Assembly: GCA_964408735.1 (NCBI GenBank)
Contig: CAYPAX010000086.1
Coordinates: forward strand, 1-19,093
Reading direction: 5' to 3'
Length of the DNA: 19,093 bases
DNA from: UBA7887 sp964408735
Lineage (GTDB): Bacteria > Pseudomonadota > Alphaproteobacteria > UBA7887
Position 1 is the first letter of the stretch; every line of letters starts with the position of its first letter. The notes under the pieces were generated by a model that made no database searches, had not been told where the DNA came from, and saw only the letters and a list, made by a program, of their open reading frames with translations. Shown here in pieces: positions 1 through 5,883 of the stretch. The position numbers and the translations under genes are program-made.

Positions 1-6
1 AAATAA

Positions 7-84
7 TGGGGCGAGTGAGCGGTCTCGAACCGCCGACCTCCTGAGTCACAGTCAGGCGCTCTAACCAACTGAGCTACACTCGCC
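7..84 (-). tRNA. tRNA-His (anticodon GTG)
   Basis: Read on the minus strand this folds as a complete cloverleaf. The acceptor stem is GCGAGTG/CACTCGC, the D-stem GCTC/GAGC, and the anticodon stem CCTGA/TCAGG closes the seven-base loop CTGTGAC. The T-stem is GGCGG/CCGCT with one G-U pair, and the T-loop is TTCGAGA. Loop positions 34-36 are GTG (plus-strand 47-49), which decodes histidine codons. The gene encodes the extra 5' G (G-1, plus-strand 84), opposite discriminator C73, and CCA is genomically encoded (plus-strand 7-9). G-1:C73 is the canonical identity element for histidyl-tRNA synthetase. Many alphaproteobacteria have lost it, so its presence here is informative about lineage. The downstream end of the transcript lies outside the window. 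Confidence 0.97.
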
Positions 85-93
85 GTCGGCGCG

Positions 94-122
94 CTTTTAG
101 GCGGTTCGGCGCGGGGCGTCAA
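94..122 (-). promoter_or_regulatory. Sigma-70-type promoter of tRNA-His
   Basis: On the minus strand TTGACG (plus 117-122) is followed after exactly 17 bases by TAAAAG (plus 94-99). Nine bases then lead to the tRNA 5' end, and this short segment is nearly all G and C. A GC-rich discriminator between the -10 box and the start is typical of stable-RNA promoters under stringent control. The match and the position directly before the tRNA make the call fairly good, but the start site is not measured. Confidence 0.6.
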
Positions 123-144
123 GGGTGGCGCTTGGCGGCTATCG

Positions 145-161
145 TGCCCAATCGTTGGGCT
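145..161 (+). promoter_or_regulatory. Candidate NtrC (enhancer) site 1
   Basis: The 15-base dyad GCCCAA-TCG-TTGGGC (146-160) sits inside a 17-base window with the 6-5-6 geometry of NtrC sites, TGCCCA-N5-TGGGCT. The outer TGC.C and G.GC positions agree with the family consensus TGCACC-N5-GGTGCA, and the inner positions differ. Its centre is about 95 bases upstream of the -24 element of the glnB sigma-54 promoter, a usual enhancer distance. Assignment to NtrC is inference. Confidence 0.4.
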
Positions 162-175
162 ATTTGCCTAAATTT

Positions 176-192
176 TGCGCACTCGTGGCGAC
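176..192 (+). promoter_or_regulatory. Candidate NtrC (enhancer) site 2
   Basis: TGCGCA-N5-GGCGAC partly matches the 17-base NtrC consensus, keeping the left TGC.C and right GG.G positions. Its centre (184) is 31 bases from the centre of the first candidate (153), close to three helical turns. That is the spacing expected for cooperating NtrC dimers on one DNA face. Alone this match would be too weak to report. The spacing and the sigma-54 promoter downstream are what support it. Confidence 0.3.
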
Positions 193-245
193 TCTGCCCT
201 TGCCGCCCGGCTGCGGCGGGTAAGCGTTTGCTAGCTCTCGCGAAT

Positions 246-262
246 TGGCACGGTGCGTGCTT
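246..262 (+). promoter_or_regulatory. Sigma-54 (RpoN) promoter of glnB-glnA
   Basis: TGGCACG-GTGC-GTGCT starts at 246. It matches the sigma-54 consensus TGGCACG-N4-TTGCW at all positions but one. The invariant GG (247-248) and GC (259-260) have the exact required spacing. Transcription would start near 272, giving a leader of about 60 bases before the glnB ATG. Nitrogen-controlled glnB promoters of this class are well known in alphaproteobacteria such as Azospirillum. This implies expression under nitrogen limitation through phosphorylated NtrC. Confidence 0.82.
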
Positions 263-332
263 CGGCTGACAGACACGCAGAGCGCGGCGGCGCCCGCGCG
301 GCACCACACAGGAAGCAACGGATCCAGCCGAG

Positions 333-671
333 ATGAAAAAAATCGAAGCCATCATCAAACCCTTCAAGCTCGACGAGGTGAAGGAAGCGCTGCACGAGAT
401 CGGCCTGCAGGGCATCACTGTCACCGAAGCCAAGGGCTTCGGGCGCCAGAAGGGCCATACGGAACTCTACCGCGGCGCCGAGTACGTGGTCGACTTCCTG
501 CCCAAGATCAAGATCGAGATCGTCACCGACGACGGCTTGGTCGAACGCGCGATCGAGGCCATAAAGAAGGCCGCCCACACCGGGCGCATCGGCGACGGCA
601 AGATCTTTCTCAGCAGCGTAGAGGAAGCCATTCGCATCCGTACTGGAGAGACCGGCACGGAAGCCATATAA
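333..671 (+). CDS. glnB: Nitrogen regulatory protein PII
   Basis: The 112-residue product is a full-length PII signal protein, a homotrimer that reports 2-oxoglutarate, ATP/ADP and glutamine status. The N-terminus MKKIEAIIKPFKLDEVKEAL is typical. The T-loop segment ELYRGAEYVVDFLPK places the uridylylation target at Tyr51, the conserved site of GlnD. The B-loop reads HTGRIGDGKIF and the C-loop segment IRTGETG follows. In this family PII controls adenylylation of glutamine synthetase and the NtrB kinase. The gene lies 97 bases upstream of glnA in the classic alphaproteobacterial order, which favours GlnB over the GlnK paralogue that usually accompanies amtB. The start is set by family length. 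The nearest purine-rich stretch, GGAAG at 311-315, is further away than usual, so ribosome binding may be weak. Expression is probably driven by the sigma-54 promoter at 246-262. Confidence 0.97.
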   Translation: MKKIEAIIKPFKLDEVKEALHEIGLQGITVTEAKGFGRQKGHTELYRGAEYVVDFLPKIKIEIVTDDGLVERAIEAIKKAAHTGRIGDGKIFLSSVEEAIRIRTGETGTEAI

Positions 672-691
672 GGACGCAGTCCCTTTCGGCA

Positions 692-722
692 GCGGCGCGG
701 GCGATGAGGTCGTCCGCGCCGC
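692..722 (+). promoter_or_regulatory. Strong intercistronic hairpin between glnB and glnA
   Basis: A 13-base stem (692-704 with 710-722) closes a five-base TGAGG loop, with one G-U pair and otherwise perfect pairing. No T-run follows, so it is not a classical terminator. It starts 20 bases after the glnB stop and ends 46 bases before the glnA ATG. It could stabilise the glnB message, be a processing site or attenuate read-through. The structure is visible in the sequence; its role is inferred. Confidence 0.55.
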
Positions 723-768
723 GCTGCGGCTCCCAAACCACGACATCACAGCAAGGCAGATACAGCTC

Positions 769-2178
769 ATGTCCGACGCAAAAGAAATTCTCGAAGCCAT
801 CAAGGAAAACGAGGTCGCCTTCGTCGATTGGCGCTTCACCGACCCACGCGGCAAGTGGCAACACACCTCGCAGCCGACCTCGGTGGTCGATGAGGAGCTG
901 TTCGAGGACGGCATCATGTTCGACGGCTCCTCGATCGCCGGTTGGCGGGCGATCAACGAGTCGGACATGATGCTGAAGCCCGATGTCGATAGCGCCGTGC
1001 TCGACCCGTTCACCGCCCAGCCGACCATGATCATCACCTGCGACGTGGTGACGCCGGCCACCGGACAACCCTACGAACGCGATCCGCGCTCGACGGCTGT
1101 GAAAGCCGAGGCCTATCTCAAGTCCTCCGGCATCGGCGACACCGCCTATTTCGGGCCCGAGCCCGAGTTTTTCGTCTTCGACGACGTGCGTTGGCAGGTC
1201 TCCCAGAACCACACCATGTACAGCATCAACGAGCAGGAAGGCCCCTACAACACGGGTTCCGACCTCGAGGGCGGCAACATGGGCCATCGCCCGGCTGCCA
1301 AGGGCGGCTATTTCCCCGTGCCGCCGGTGGATTCCATGCAGGACCTGCGCTCCGAGATGGTCAGCGCCATGATGGAAATGGGCCTCGACATGGAGAAGCA
1401 TCACCACGAGGTGGCGCCCAGCCAGAACGAGCTCGGCTTCAAGTTCGCGCCGCTGGTACAGTGCGCCGACGCAGTGCAGATCTATAAGTACTGCGTGCAC
1501 CAGGTCGCCCACGCCTACGGCAAGACCGCGACCTTCATGCCGAAGCCGGTGGTGGAAGACAACGGCTCCGGCATGCACGTCCATCAGTCGATCTGGAAGG
1601 ACGGCTCGCCGCTGTTCGCCGGCTCCGGCTATGCCGATCTCTCCGAATCGGCGCTGCATTACATCGGCGGCATGATCAAGCACGCCAAGGCACTGAACGC
1701 CTTCACCAACCCAGCCACCAACAGCTACAAGCGCTTGGTGCCGGGTTTCGAGGCGCCCGTGCTGCTGGCCTATTCGGCGCTCAACCGCTCGGCCTCATGC
1801 CGCATCCCCTACGCCACCAGCCCCAAGGGCAAGCGCGTCGAGGTGCGCTTCCCGGACGCCGCGGCCAACCCCTATCTCGCCTTCGCGGCAATGCTGATGG
1901 CCGGCATCGACGGCATCCGCAACCGCATCGACCCGGGCGACGCCATGGACAAGAACCTATACGACCTGCCGCCGGAAGAGCTGCAGGGCGTGCCGACGGT
2001 TTGCGCTTCCCTGCGCGAGGCCCTCGATGCGCTGGAGGCGGACAACGCATTCCTGACCGCAGGCGATGTCTTCAGTGCCGGCCAGATCGAAGGCTACGTA
2101 GAGCTCAAGCGCGAAGAAGTGCAGACGTTCGAGATGGCGCCGCACCCGATCGAGTTCGACCTCTACTACTCGGTCTGA
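769..2178 (+). CDS. glnA: Glutamine synthetase type I (GSI-beta)
   Basis: This enzyme makes glutamine from glutamate, ammonia and ATP as a cytoplasmic dodecamer. The 469-residue product has the usual GSI length. Visible landmarks are the N-terminal beta-grasp loop MFDGSSIAGWRAINESDM (about residues 50-67, including the active-site Asp52), the FGPEPEFFVFD strand, and HHHEVAPSQNELGFKFAPL. NGSGMHVHQS contributes to the nucleotide and glutamate site, and NRSASCRIP and PDAAANPYLAFAAMLMAG follow. KNLYDLPPEE places the adenylylation target at Tyr398, so activity should be controlled by GlnE with PII. The gene is downstream of glnB and probably shares its nitrogen-regulated transcript. A second promoter in the 97-base gap is possible, but I do not see one. 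Only AAGG near 753 serves as a weak ribosome-binding sequence. Confidence 0.98.
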   Translation: MSDAKEILEAIKENEVAFVDWRFTDPRGKWQHTSQPTSVVDEELFEDGIMFDGSSIAGWRAINESDMMLKPDVDSAVLDPFTAQPTMIITCDVVTPATGQPYERDPRSTAVKAEAYLKSSGIGDTAYFGPEPEFFVFDDVRWQVSQNHTMYSINEQEGPYNTGSDLEGGNMGHRPAAKGGYFPVPPVDSMQDLRSEMVSAMMEMGLDMEKHHHEVAPSQNELGFKFAPLVQCADAVQIYKYCVHQVAHAYGKTATFMPKPVVEDNGSGMHVHQSIWKDGSPLFAGSGYADLSESALHYIGGMIKHAKALNAFTNPATNSYKRLVPGFEAPVLLAYSALNRSASCRIPYATSPKGKRVEVRFPDAAANPYLAFAAMLMAGIDGIRNRIDPGDAMDKNLYDLPPEELQGVPTVCASLREALDALEADNAFLTAGDVFSAGQIEGYVELKREEVQTFEMAPHPIEFDLYYSV

Positions 2179-2201
2179 CGCCAAAGACCACAAGACCAGC
2201 G

Positions 2202-2231
2202 CGGCCCGCCATCCGACCGGATGGCGGGCCG
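2202..2231 (+). terminator. Hairpin terminator after glnA
   Basis: A perfect 13-base stem (2202-2214 with 2219-2231) with a GACC loop starts 24 bases after the glnA stop codon. Only two T residues follow, so it is a poor rho-independent terminator by the T-run criterion. Such U-poor hairpins are common 3' ends in GC-rich alphaproteobacteria. It separates the gln genes from the unrelated FecR-domain gene. Confidence 0.6.
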
Positions 2232-2245
2232 TTGCCATATGGCTG

Positions 2246-2275
2246 TTGCGGCGATTGCTGTTACACTTTTATACT
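2246..2275 (+). promoter_or_regulatory. Possible sigma-70 promoter of the FecR-domain gene
   Basis: TTGCGG (2246-2251) and TATACT (2270-2275) are separated by 18 bases, 30 bases upstream of the ATG at 2305. The -10 box is five of six to consensus, the -35 box only three of six. The segment is locally AT-rich compared with its surroundings, which supports a promoter. Confidence 0.35.
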
Positions 2276-2304
2276 TTGCCATATTCCGGTATCGGGAGTT
2301 GAAC

Positions 2305-3177
2305 ATGGTCATGCGGGCATGGAAATGCGGCGCGGCGGCAATCGCGATAGGGCTCTTGGGGCTATTTGGGGCACCGACCTTGGCCCAACCTATCGGTTCG
2401 GTGATCGAGCTCAACCGCGACGCCTACGGCACCCCGCCTGGCGGCCAGGCCGACCTTCTCGGTCTTGGCGGCGACGTGGTTTCCGACGAGCTGGTGCAAA
2501 CCTTGGCGCAGGCTTCCACACGGATCCGTTTCCTCGACGATAGCGACCTGCGGGTCGGCGAGAGCTCGATGGTCGTGCTCGATCGCCTGATCTACGATCC
2601 CGACCAGGGCACGGGCGAGTTCGTGCTCGGCATCGCCGTCGGCACCATGCGCTTCGTCAGCGGCGACCTGCCGCCGGAACAGGTGGTGATCGAGACCCCG
2701 GTCGCCGTGATCGGCATTCGCGGCACCGATTTCGTGGTCACCGTGGCGCAAAGCGGCCGCACCACCGTTGCGGTGCTCGAAGGCCAGGTCATCGTCGCAC
2801 CCTTCGGCGGCAACCCGGTCTTGGCGAGCCCCGGTCAAACCGCAGTGGTCGGCCCGACCCGCGGCCAGCCGGCGATCGTGCAGGCCGGCCTCATCGTGCC
2901 GCCGGACCCCGGACTCGGCGATATTCCCGACGAAAGCGAGCTCGATACCGACCATGCCGAAGGCAGAGACGGCGCTGGCGGCGCAGTCGACGACGGTAAT
3001 CTGGCGCGCGACACAGCCGTGCCGGTGGCCCCCGCCCACCGGGTCGTAGACCACGTCGGCGCCGCCGGTCGTAATCTGGCGCGCGACACAGCCGTGCCGG
3101 TGGCCCCGGTGCCAAACCCAGGCGCCATACCACCGCCGCCGCCGCCGGTTCACGTGGATACGCCTGGGGCGCGCTGA
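2305..3177 (+). CDS. Secreted FecR-domain protein with repeat-bearing tail
   Basis: The product from ATG 2305 is 290 residues. A signal peptide is clear: MVMRAWK, then a hydrophobic core, ending PTLA before Gln28. An upstream in-frame extension to 2221 is rejected because GGGAG at 2294-2298 fits the 2305 start and the extension overlaps the terminator. Residues about 65-175 match the FecR fold (PF04773): a RIRFLDDSDLRVGESSMVVL segment, then VGTMRFVSG, VIETPVAVIGIRGTDF and VAVLEGQVIV. In canonical FecR proteins this domain is periplasmic and linked through a membrane helix to an anti-sigma domain. Here there is no cytoplasmic part, no FecI sigma factor and no TonB receptor nearby, so it is more like a free periplasmic domain of the type found in surface or matrix proteins. 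From about residue 210 the chain is acidic, then proline-rich, with NLARDTAVPVAP at 232-243 and again at 257-268. The tail ends with a run of seven prolines and VHVDTPGAR. Function unknown. Confidence 0.85.
   Translation: MVMRAWKCGAAAIAIGLLGLFGAPTLAQPIGSVIELNRDAYGTPPGGQADLLGLGGDVVSDELVQTLAQASTRIRFLDDSDLRVGESSMVVLDRLIYDPDQGTGEFVLGIAVGTMRFVSGDLPPEQVVIETPVAVIGIRGTDFVVTVAQSGRTTVAVLEGQVIVAPFGGNPVLASPGQTAVVGPTRGQPAIVQAGLIVPPDPGLGDIPDESELDTDHAEGRDGAGGAVDDGNLARDTAVPVAPAHRVVDHVGAAGRNLARDTAVPVAPVPNPGAIPPPPPPVHVDTPGAR
2996..3107 (+). repeat. 37-bp direct repeat, period 75 bp, inside the FecR-domain gene
   Basis: Bases 2996-3032 and 3071-3107 are identical over 37 positions, including all third codon positions. 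They begin GTAATCTGGCGCGCGACAC. The offset is 75 bases, so the unit is 25 codons and recombination between copies would keep the reading frame. Identity without silent changes suggests a recent duplication or ongoing homogenisation. Confidence 0.93.
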
Positions 3178-3216
3178 CGAAGACGGCCACTTCCGTTGAT
3201 CACACCACATGTTGTT

Positions 3217-3244
3217 TTGAATCGCTCGCCGGATACCATATGAT
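3217..3244 (+). promoter_or_regulatory. Putative sigma-70 promoter of parE
   Basis: TTGAAT (3217-3222), a 16-base spacer and TATGAT (3239-3244) form a reasonable promoter. The predicted start, near 3251, lies 35 bases before the parE ATG at 3286. The -10 box is overlapped by an imperfect dyad, GATACCA-TATGAT-TGGTGTC (3232-3251), which could be an operator. The promoter position argues against upstream TTG or GTG starts for parE. Confidence 0.45.
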
Positions 3245-3285
3245 TGGTGTCATCGGAGACGCCAAGACGGGCCAGCGAGACCACA

Positions 3286-5262
3286 ATGCCAGACCTTTTC
3301 GACGCGGCAGCCAAGACCGCGACCGCCTATACCGCCAGTGATATCGAGGTTCTCGAGGGCCTCGAGCCGGTTCGCCGCCGCCCGGGCATGTATATCGGCG
3401 GCACGGACGAGGCCGCCATGCACCACCTGGTGGCGGAGCTGCTCGACAACGCCATGGACGAGGCTGTGGCGGGTCAGGCGAACGCCATCGACCTCGAGCT
3501 CGCCGCCGACGGCACCGTGACGGTGCGCGACAACGGCCGCGGCATCCCTGTCGACCCCCATCCCAAGTTCAAGAAGAAATCCGCTCTCGAGGTGATTCTC
3601 ACCACCCTGCATTCCGGTGGCAAATTCTCCGGCAAGTCCTACGAGACAGCCGGCGGCTTGCATGGCGTGGGGCTGTCGGTGGTCAATGCCCTGGCCGAGA
3701 TGCTGACAGTGGAAGTGGCCCGCGACCGCAGTCTCTGGCGCCAGACCTATTGCCAGGGCGAGCCGCAAGGCCCACTGGAAAAAGTCGGCGCGGTGCAAAA
3801 CCGCCGCGGCACCAGCATCAGCTTTCGCCCCGACACCGGTATTTTCACCGAGCAGGCAAGGTTTCGCCCCGCCAAGCTCTACCGCATGGCGCGCTCCAAA
3901 GCCTACCTGTTCCGCGGCGTCAAGGTGAACTGGCGCTGTGATGCCAGCCTGCTCGGCAGCGGCGACGACATCCCGGACAAGGCAGTACTGCACTTCCCGG
4001 GCGGTCTCGCCGACTATCTCTCGGGCACGCTCAACGGCGCCGCCACGGTCACCGCCCTGCCCTTCGTCGGCGAGGCCAAGCTGGCTGGCGGAAGCGGACG
4101 CGTCGAGTGGGCGATCGCCTGGCCGAGCGACGGCGGCGGTGCATTCCTGTCGAGCTATTGCAACACCGTGCCGACACCCTTGGGCGGCAGCCACGAACAA
4201 GGCCTGCGTGGCGCCTTGAGCAAGGGCCTGCGAGCCTATGGCGAGCTGGCGCGCAATCGCCGAGCGGCACAGATCACCGCCGACGACGTGATCGCCCCGG
4301 CCTGTGGGCTGTTGTCGCTGTTCATCGGCGACCCCCAATTTCAGGGGCAGACCAAGGAGAAGCTGTCCTCGCCACAAGCGGCCAAACTCGTGGAAACGAC
4401 CCTAAAGGACCATTTCGAGCATTGGCTGGCCAGCGATCCCGGCGCCGCCAACGAGCTTCTTGCCCATGTCCTGGTGAGGGTCGACGAACGCCTCAAGCGG
4501 CGCCAGGACAAGGAGGTCGCCAGGCAATCGGCGACACGCAAGCTGCGCCTGCCGGGCAAGCTGTCGGACTGCACCCGCAGCGGCTCGGCCGGTACCGAGG
4601 TTTTTCTGGTCGAGGGCGATTCCGCGGGCGGCTCCGCCAAGCAGGCGCGCGACCGCGAGACTCAGGCCATCCTCGCCCTGCGCGGCAAGATCCTCAACGT
4701 CGCCTCGGCCTCCGCCGACAAGCTGCGCGGCAACAAGGAGCTCAACGACCTGATCCAGGCGCTGGGCTGCGGCACGGGCGATTCCTACCGCGAAGACCGC
4801 TTGCGCTACGAGCGCGTCATCATCATGACCGATGCCGACGTGGACGGCGCCCACATCGCCTCGTTGCTGATGACGTTCTTCTTCCGCCTGATGCCGGATC
4901 TGGTGCGCGGTGGGCATCTCTTTCTCGCTCAGCCGCCTCTCTACCGTCTGACCCATGGGGCGCAGACGGTCTATGCCCGCGACGACGCCGACCGCGAACG
5001 CCTGTTGACGAGCGAGTTCAAGGCCAATGCGAAAGTCGAAGTCAGCCGCTTCAAGGGCTTGGGCGAAATGCCGCCGGCACAGCTCAAGGTGACGACCATG
5101 GCAGCCGCCTCGCGCATTCTCTTGCGCATCGATATCGACGAAGAGGAAGAGCGCCCGACGGCCCGCCGAGTGGACGAGTTGATGGGCCGGGATCCGGAAA
5201 AGCGCATGCAGTTCATTCAGGAGCACGCCGCCTTGGTACACGACCGGGATCTGGACATATGA
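3286..5262 (+). CDS. parE: DNA topoisomerase IV subunit B
   Basis: ParE is the ATPase subunit of topoisomerase IV, which with ParC unlinks daughter chromosomes. The 658-residue product shows the GHKL ATPase domain: the N-box ELLDNAMDEA at 51-60, DNGRGIP, and GGLHGVGLSVVNAL. The transducer domain follows. The TOPRIM domain starts with EVFLVEGDSAGG (Glu443) and contains the metal-binding DADVDG (Asp516, Asp518, Asp520). The C-terminal FKGLGEMPPAQL segment is the usual ParE/GyrB signature. The chain is short and lacks the insertion of some GyrB proteins, and the N-terminus MPDLFDAAAK resembles alphaproteobacterial ParE. I chose ATG 3286 over an upstream TTG at 3244 because the putative promoter covers the latter. 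No parC is in the window, which is normal for this group. The stop overlaps the start of the next gene by four bases (ATGA), so the two are translationally coupled. Confidence 0.95.
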   Translation: MPDLFDAAAKTATAYTASDIEVLEGLEPVRRRPGMYIGGTDEAAMHHLVAELLDNAMDEAVAGQANAIDLELAADGTVTVRDNGRGIPVDPHPKFKKKSALEVILTTLHSGGKFSGKSYETAGGLHGVGLSVVNALAEMLTVEVARDRSLWRQTYCQGEPQGPLEKVGAVQNRRGTSISFRPDTGIFTEQARFRPAKLYRMARSKAYLFRGVKVNWRCDASLLGSGDDIPDKAVLHFPGGLADYLSGTLNGAATVTALPFVGEAKLAGGSGRVEWAIAWPSDGGGAFLSSYCNTVPTPLGGSHEQGLRGALSKGLRAYGELARNRRAAQITADDVIAPACGLLSLFIGDPQFQGQTKEKLSSPQAAKLVETTLKDHFEHWLASDPGAANELLAHVLVRVDERLKRRQDKEVARQSATRKLRLPGKLSDCTRSGSAGTEVFLVEGDSAGGSAKQARDRETQAILALRGKILNVASASADKLRGNKELNDLIQALGCGTGDSYREDRLRYERVIIMTDADVDGAHIASLLMTFFFRLMPDLVRGGHLFLAQPPLYRLTHGAQTVYARDDADRERLLTSEFKANAKVEVSRFKGLGEMPPAQLKVTTMAAASRILLRIDIDEEEERPTARRVDELMGRDPEKRMQFIQEHAALVHDRDLDI

Positions 5263-5804
5263 GCAGGCGTGCCATCGCGATTGCCATGCTGGTGTCACTG
5301 CTCGCGGGCGCTTGCGCGCTGGGCGGGCAGCGCATCTACAATCACCAGATCTACCGCGCCAATGCGGCGAGCTACCTGTTCGCCAGTGGCATGAACAGCC
5401 GCGCAGTACCCACCTTTATCGCCGGCAATCCGTTCGGCATAGCACCGGCGACATTGGCGAACGTAGTCTCGTCCTCCTTGCAAAGCGCCTTTCCCAACAG
5501 CGGCGTGACCTTTGCCACGCGGCGCTCGACCGGCCTGCGCGACGACGTATCGATGGTGGTCGCCTTTGACCCGCCGGGCAACGCCTCGGCACACCGCATG
5601 TGCCGCAATCGGGATCGCACGCCGACAGTGCCGGCTGGCGAGAGCGTTCGCACCATGATGGCATTCTGTTTCTCCGGCGTTCCCGTCGTCAGCATCCAGA
5701 GCAAGGTCTCGCGTGGCAGCGGCGCCGGCGACAAGGCTTTCGTGCTGCTGCTGCGCGAAATGACCCGGCGCCTGTTCGAGGCCAAAGCCAGCAACGTGAT
5801 CTGA
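5259..5804 (+). CDS. Uncharacterised lipoprotein, copy 1 of a paralogous pair
   Basis: The 181-residue product starts with a lipoprotein signal: MSRR, a hydrophobic stretch, and a lipobox LAGAC with acylated Cys19. The mature part contains RIYNHQIY, a short loop, YLFASG and FIAGNPFG. It then has a central segment with two cysteines (RMCRNRD and AFCFSGVPVVS) and a C-terminal amphipathic helix, LLLREMTRRLFEAK. I do not recognise a named domain. The order of motifs (YN..IY, then A.G, then GNPF, then two Cys) recurs in the next gene, so the two are probably diverged duplicates. The gene overlaps parE by ATGA and must be at least partly co-transcribed with it. The lipobox lacks Asp at +2 (CALG), which under the standard rule suggests the outer membrane. 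The role is unknown; the link with topoisomerase IV is positional only. Confidence 0.85.
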   Translation: MSRRAIAIAMLVSLLAGACALGGQRIYNHQIYRANAASYLFASGMNSRAVPTFIAGNPFGIAPATLANVVSSSLQSAFPNSGVTFATRRSTGLRDDVSMVVAFDPPGNASAHRMCRNRDRTPTVPAGESVRTMMAFCFSGVPVVSIQSKVSRGSGAGDKAFVLLLREMTRRLFEAKASNVI

Positions 5805-5834
5805 CTCCGAGCCACGCTTGCACGCCCTTGCAGC

Positions 5835-5863
5835 GGCCCCCACCTCTAAAGCCGGGAGGGGCC
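5835..5863 (+). promoter_or_regulatory. Weak hairpin between the two lipoprotein genes
   Basis: GGCCCC (5835-5840) pairs with GGGGCC (5858-5863), and three further pairs can form inside a small internal loop. CTTTGC follows. It sits just upstream of the ribosome-binding site of the second lipoprotein gene. It may damp read-through or affect translation. I give it low weight because short GC hairpins are frequent in such DNA. Confidence 0.3.
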
Positions 5864-5883
5864 TTTGCGAGGAGGCAACCGCA

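Noticed and set aside
610..1683. Long minus-strand open frame of 357 codons opposite glnA
   Set aside because: It is antisense to a fully conserved gene, is rich in His, Arg and Ala, and has no recognisable motif; this is a GC-rich shadow frame.
2996..3107. Possible CRISPR-like repeat pair
   Set aside because: Only two copies exist, they are in frame inside a coding sequence and no cas gene is near.
3250..4377. Long minus-strand open frame of 375 codons opposite parE
   Set aside because: It lies wholly opposite the conserved ATPase domain and has shadow-like composition.
4107..5258. Plus-strand open frame running through parE in the frame of the first lipoprotein
   Set aside because: The frame stays open by GC bias. 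Its sequence is Arg/Pro/Ala-rich, and the lipoprotein has its own signal peptide starting at 5259.
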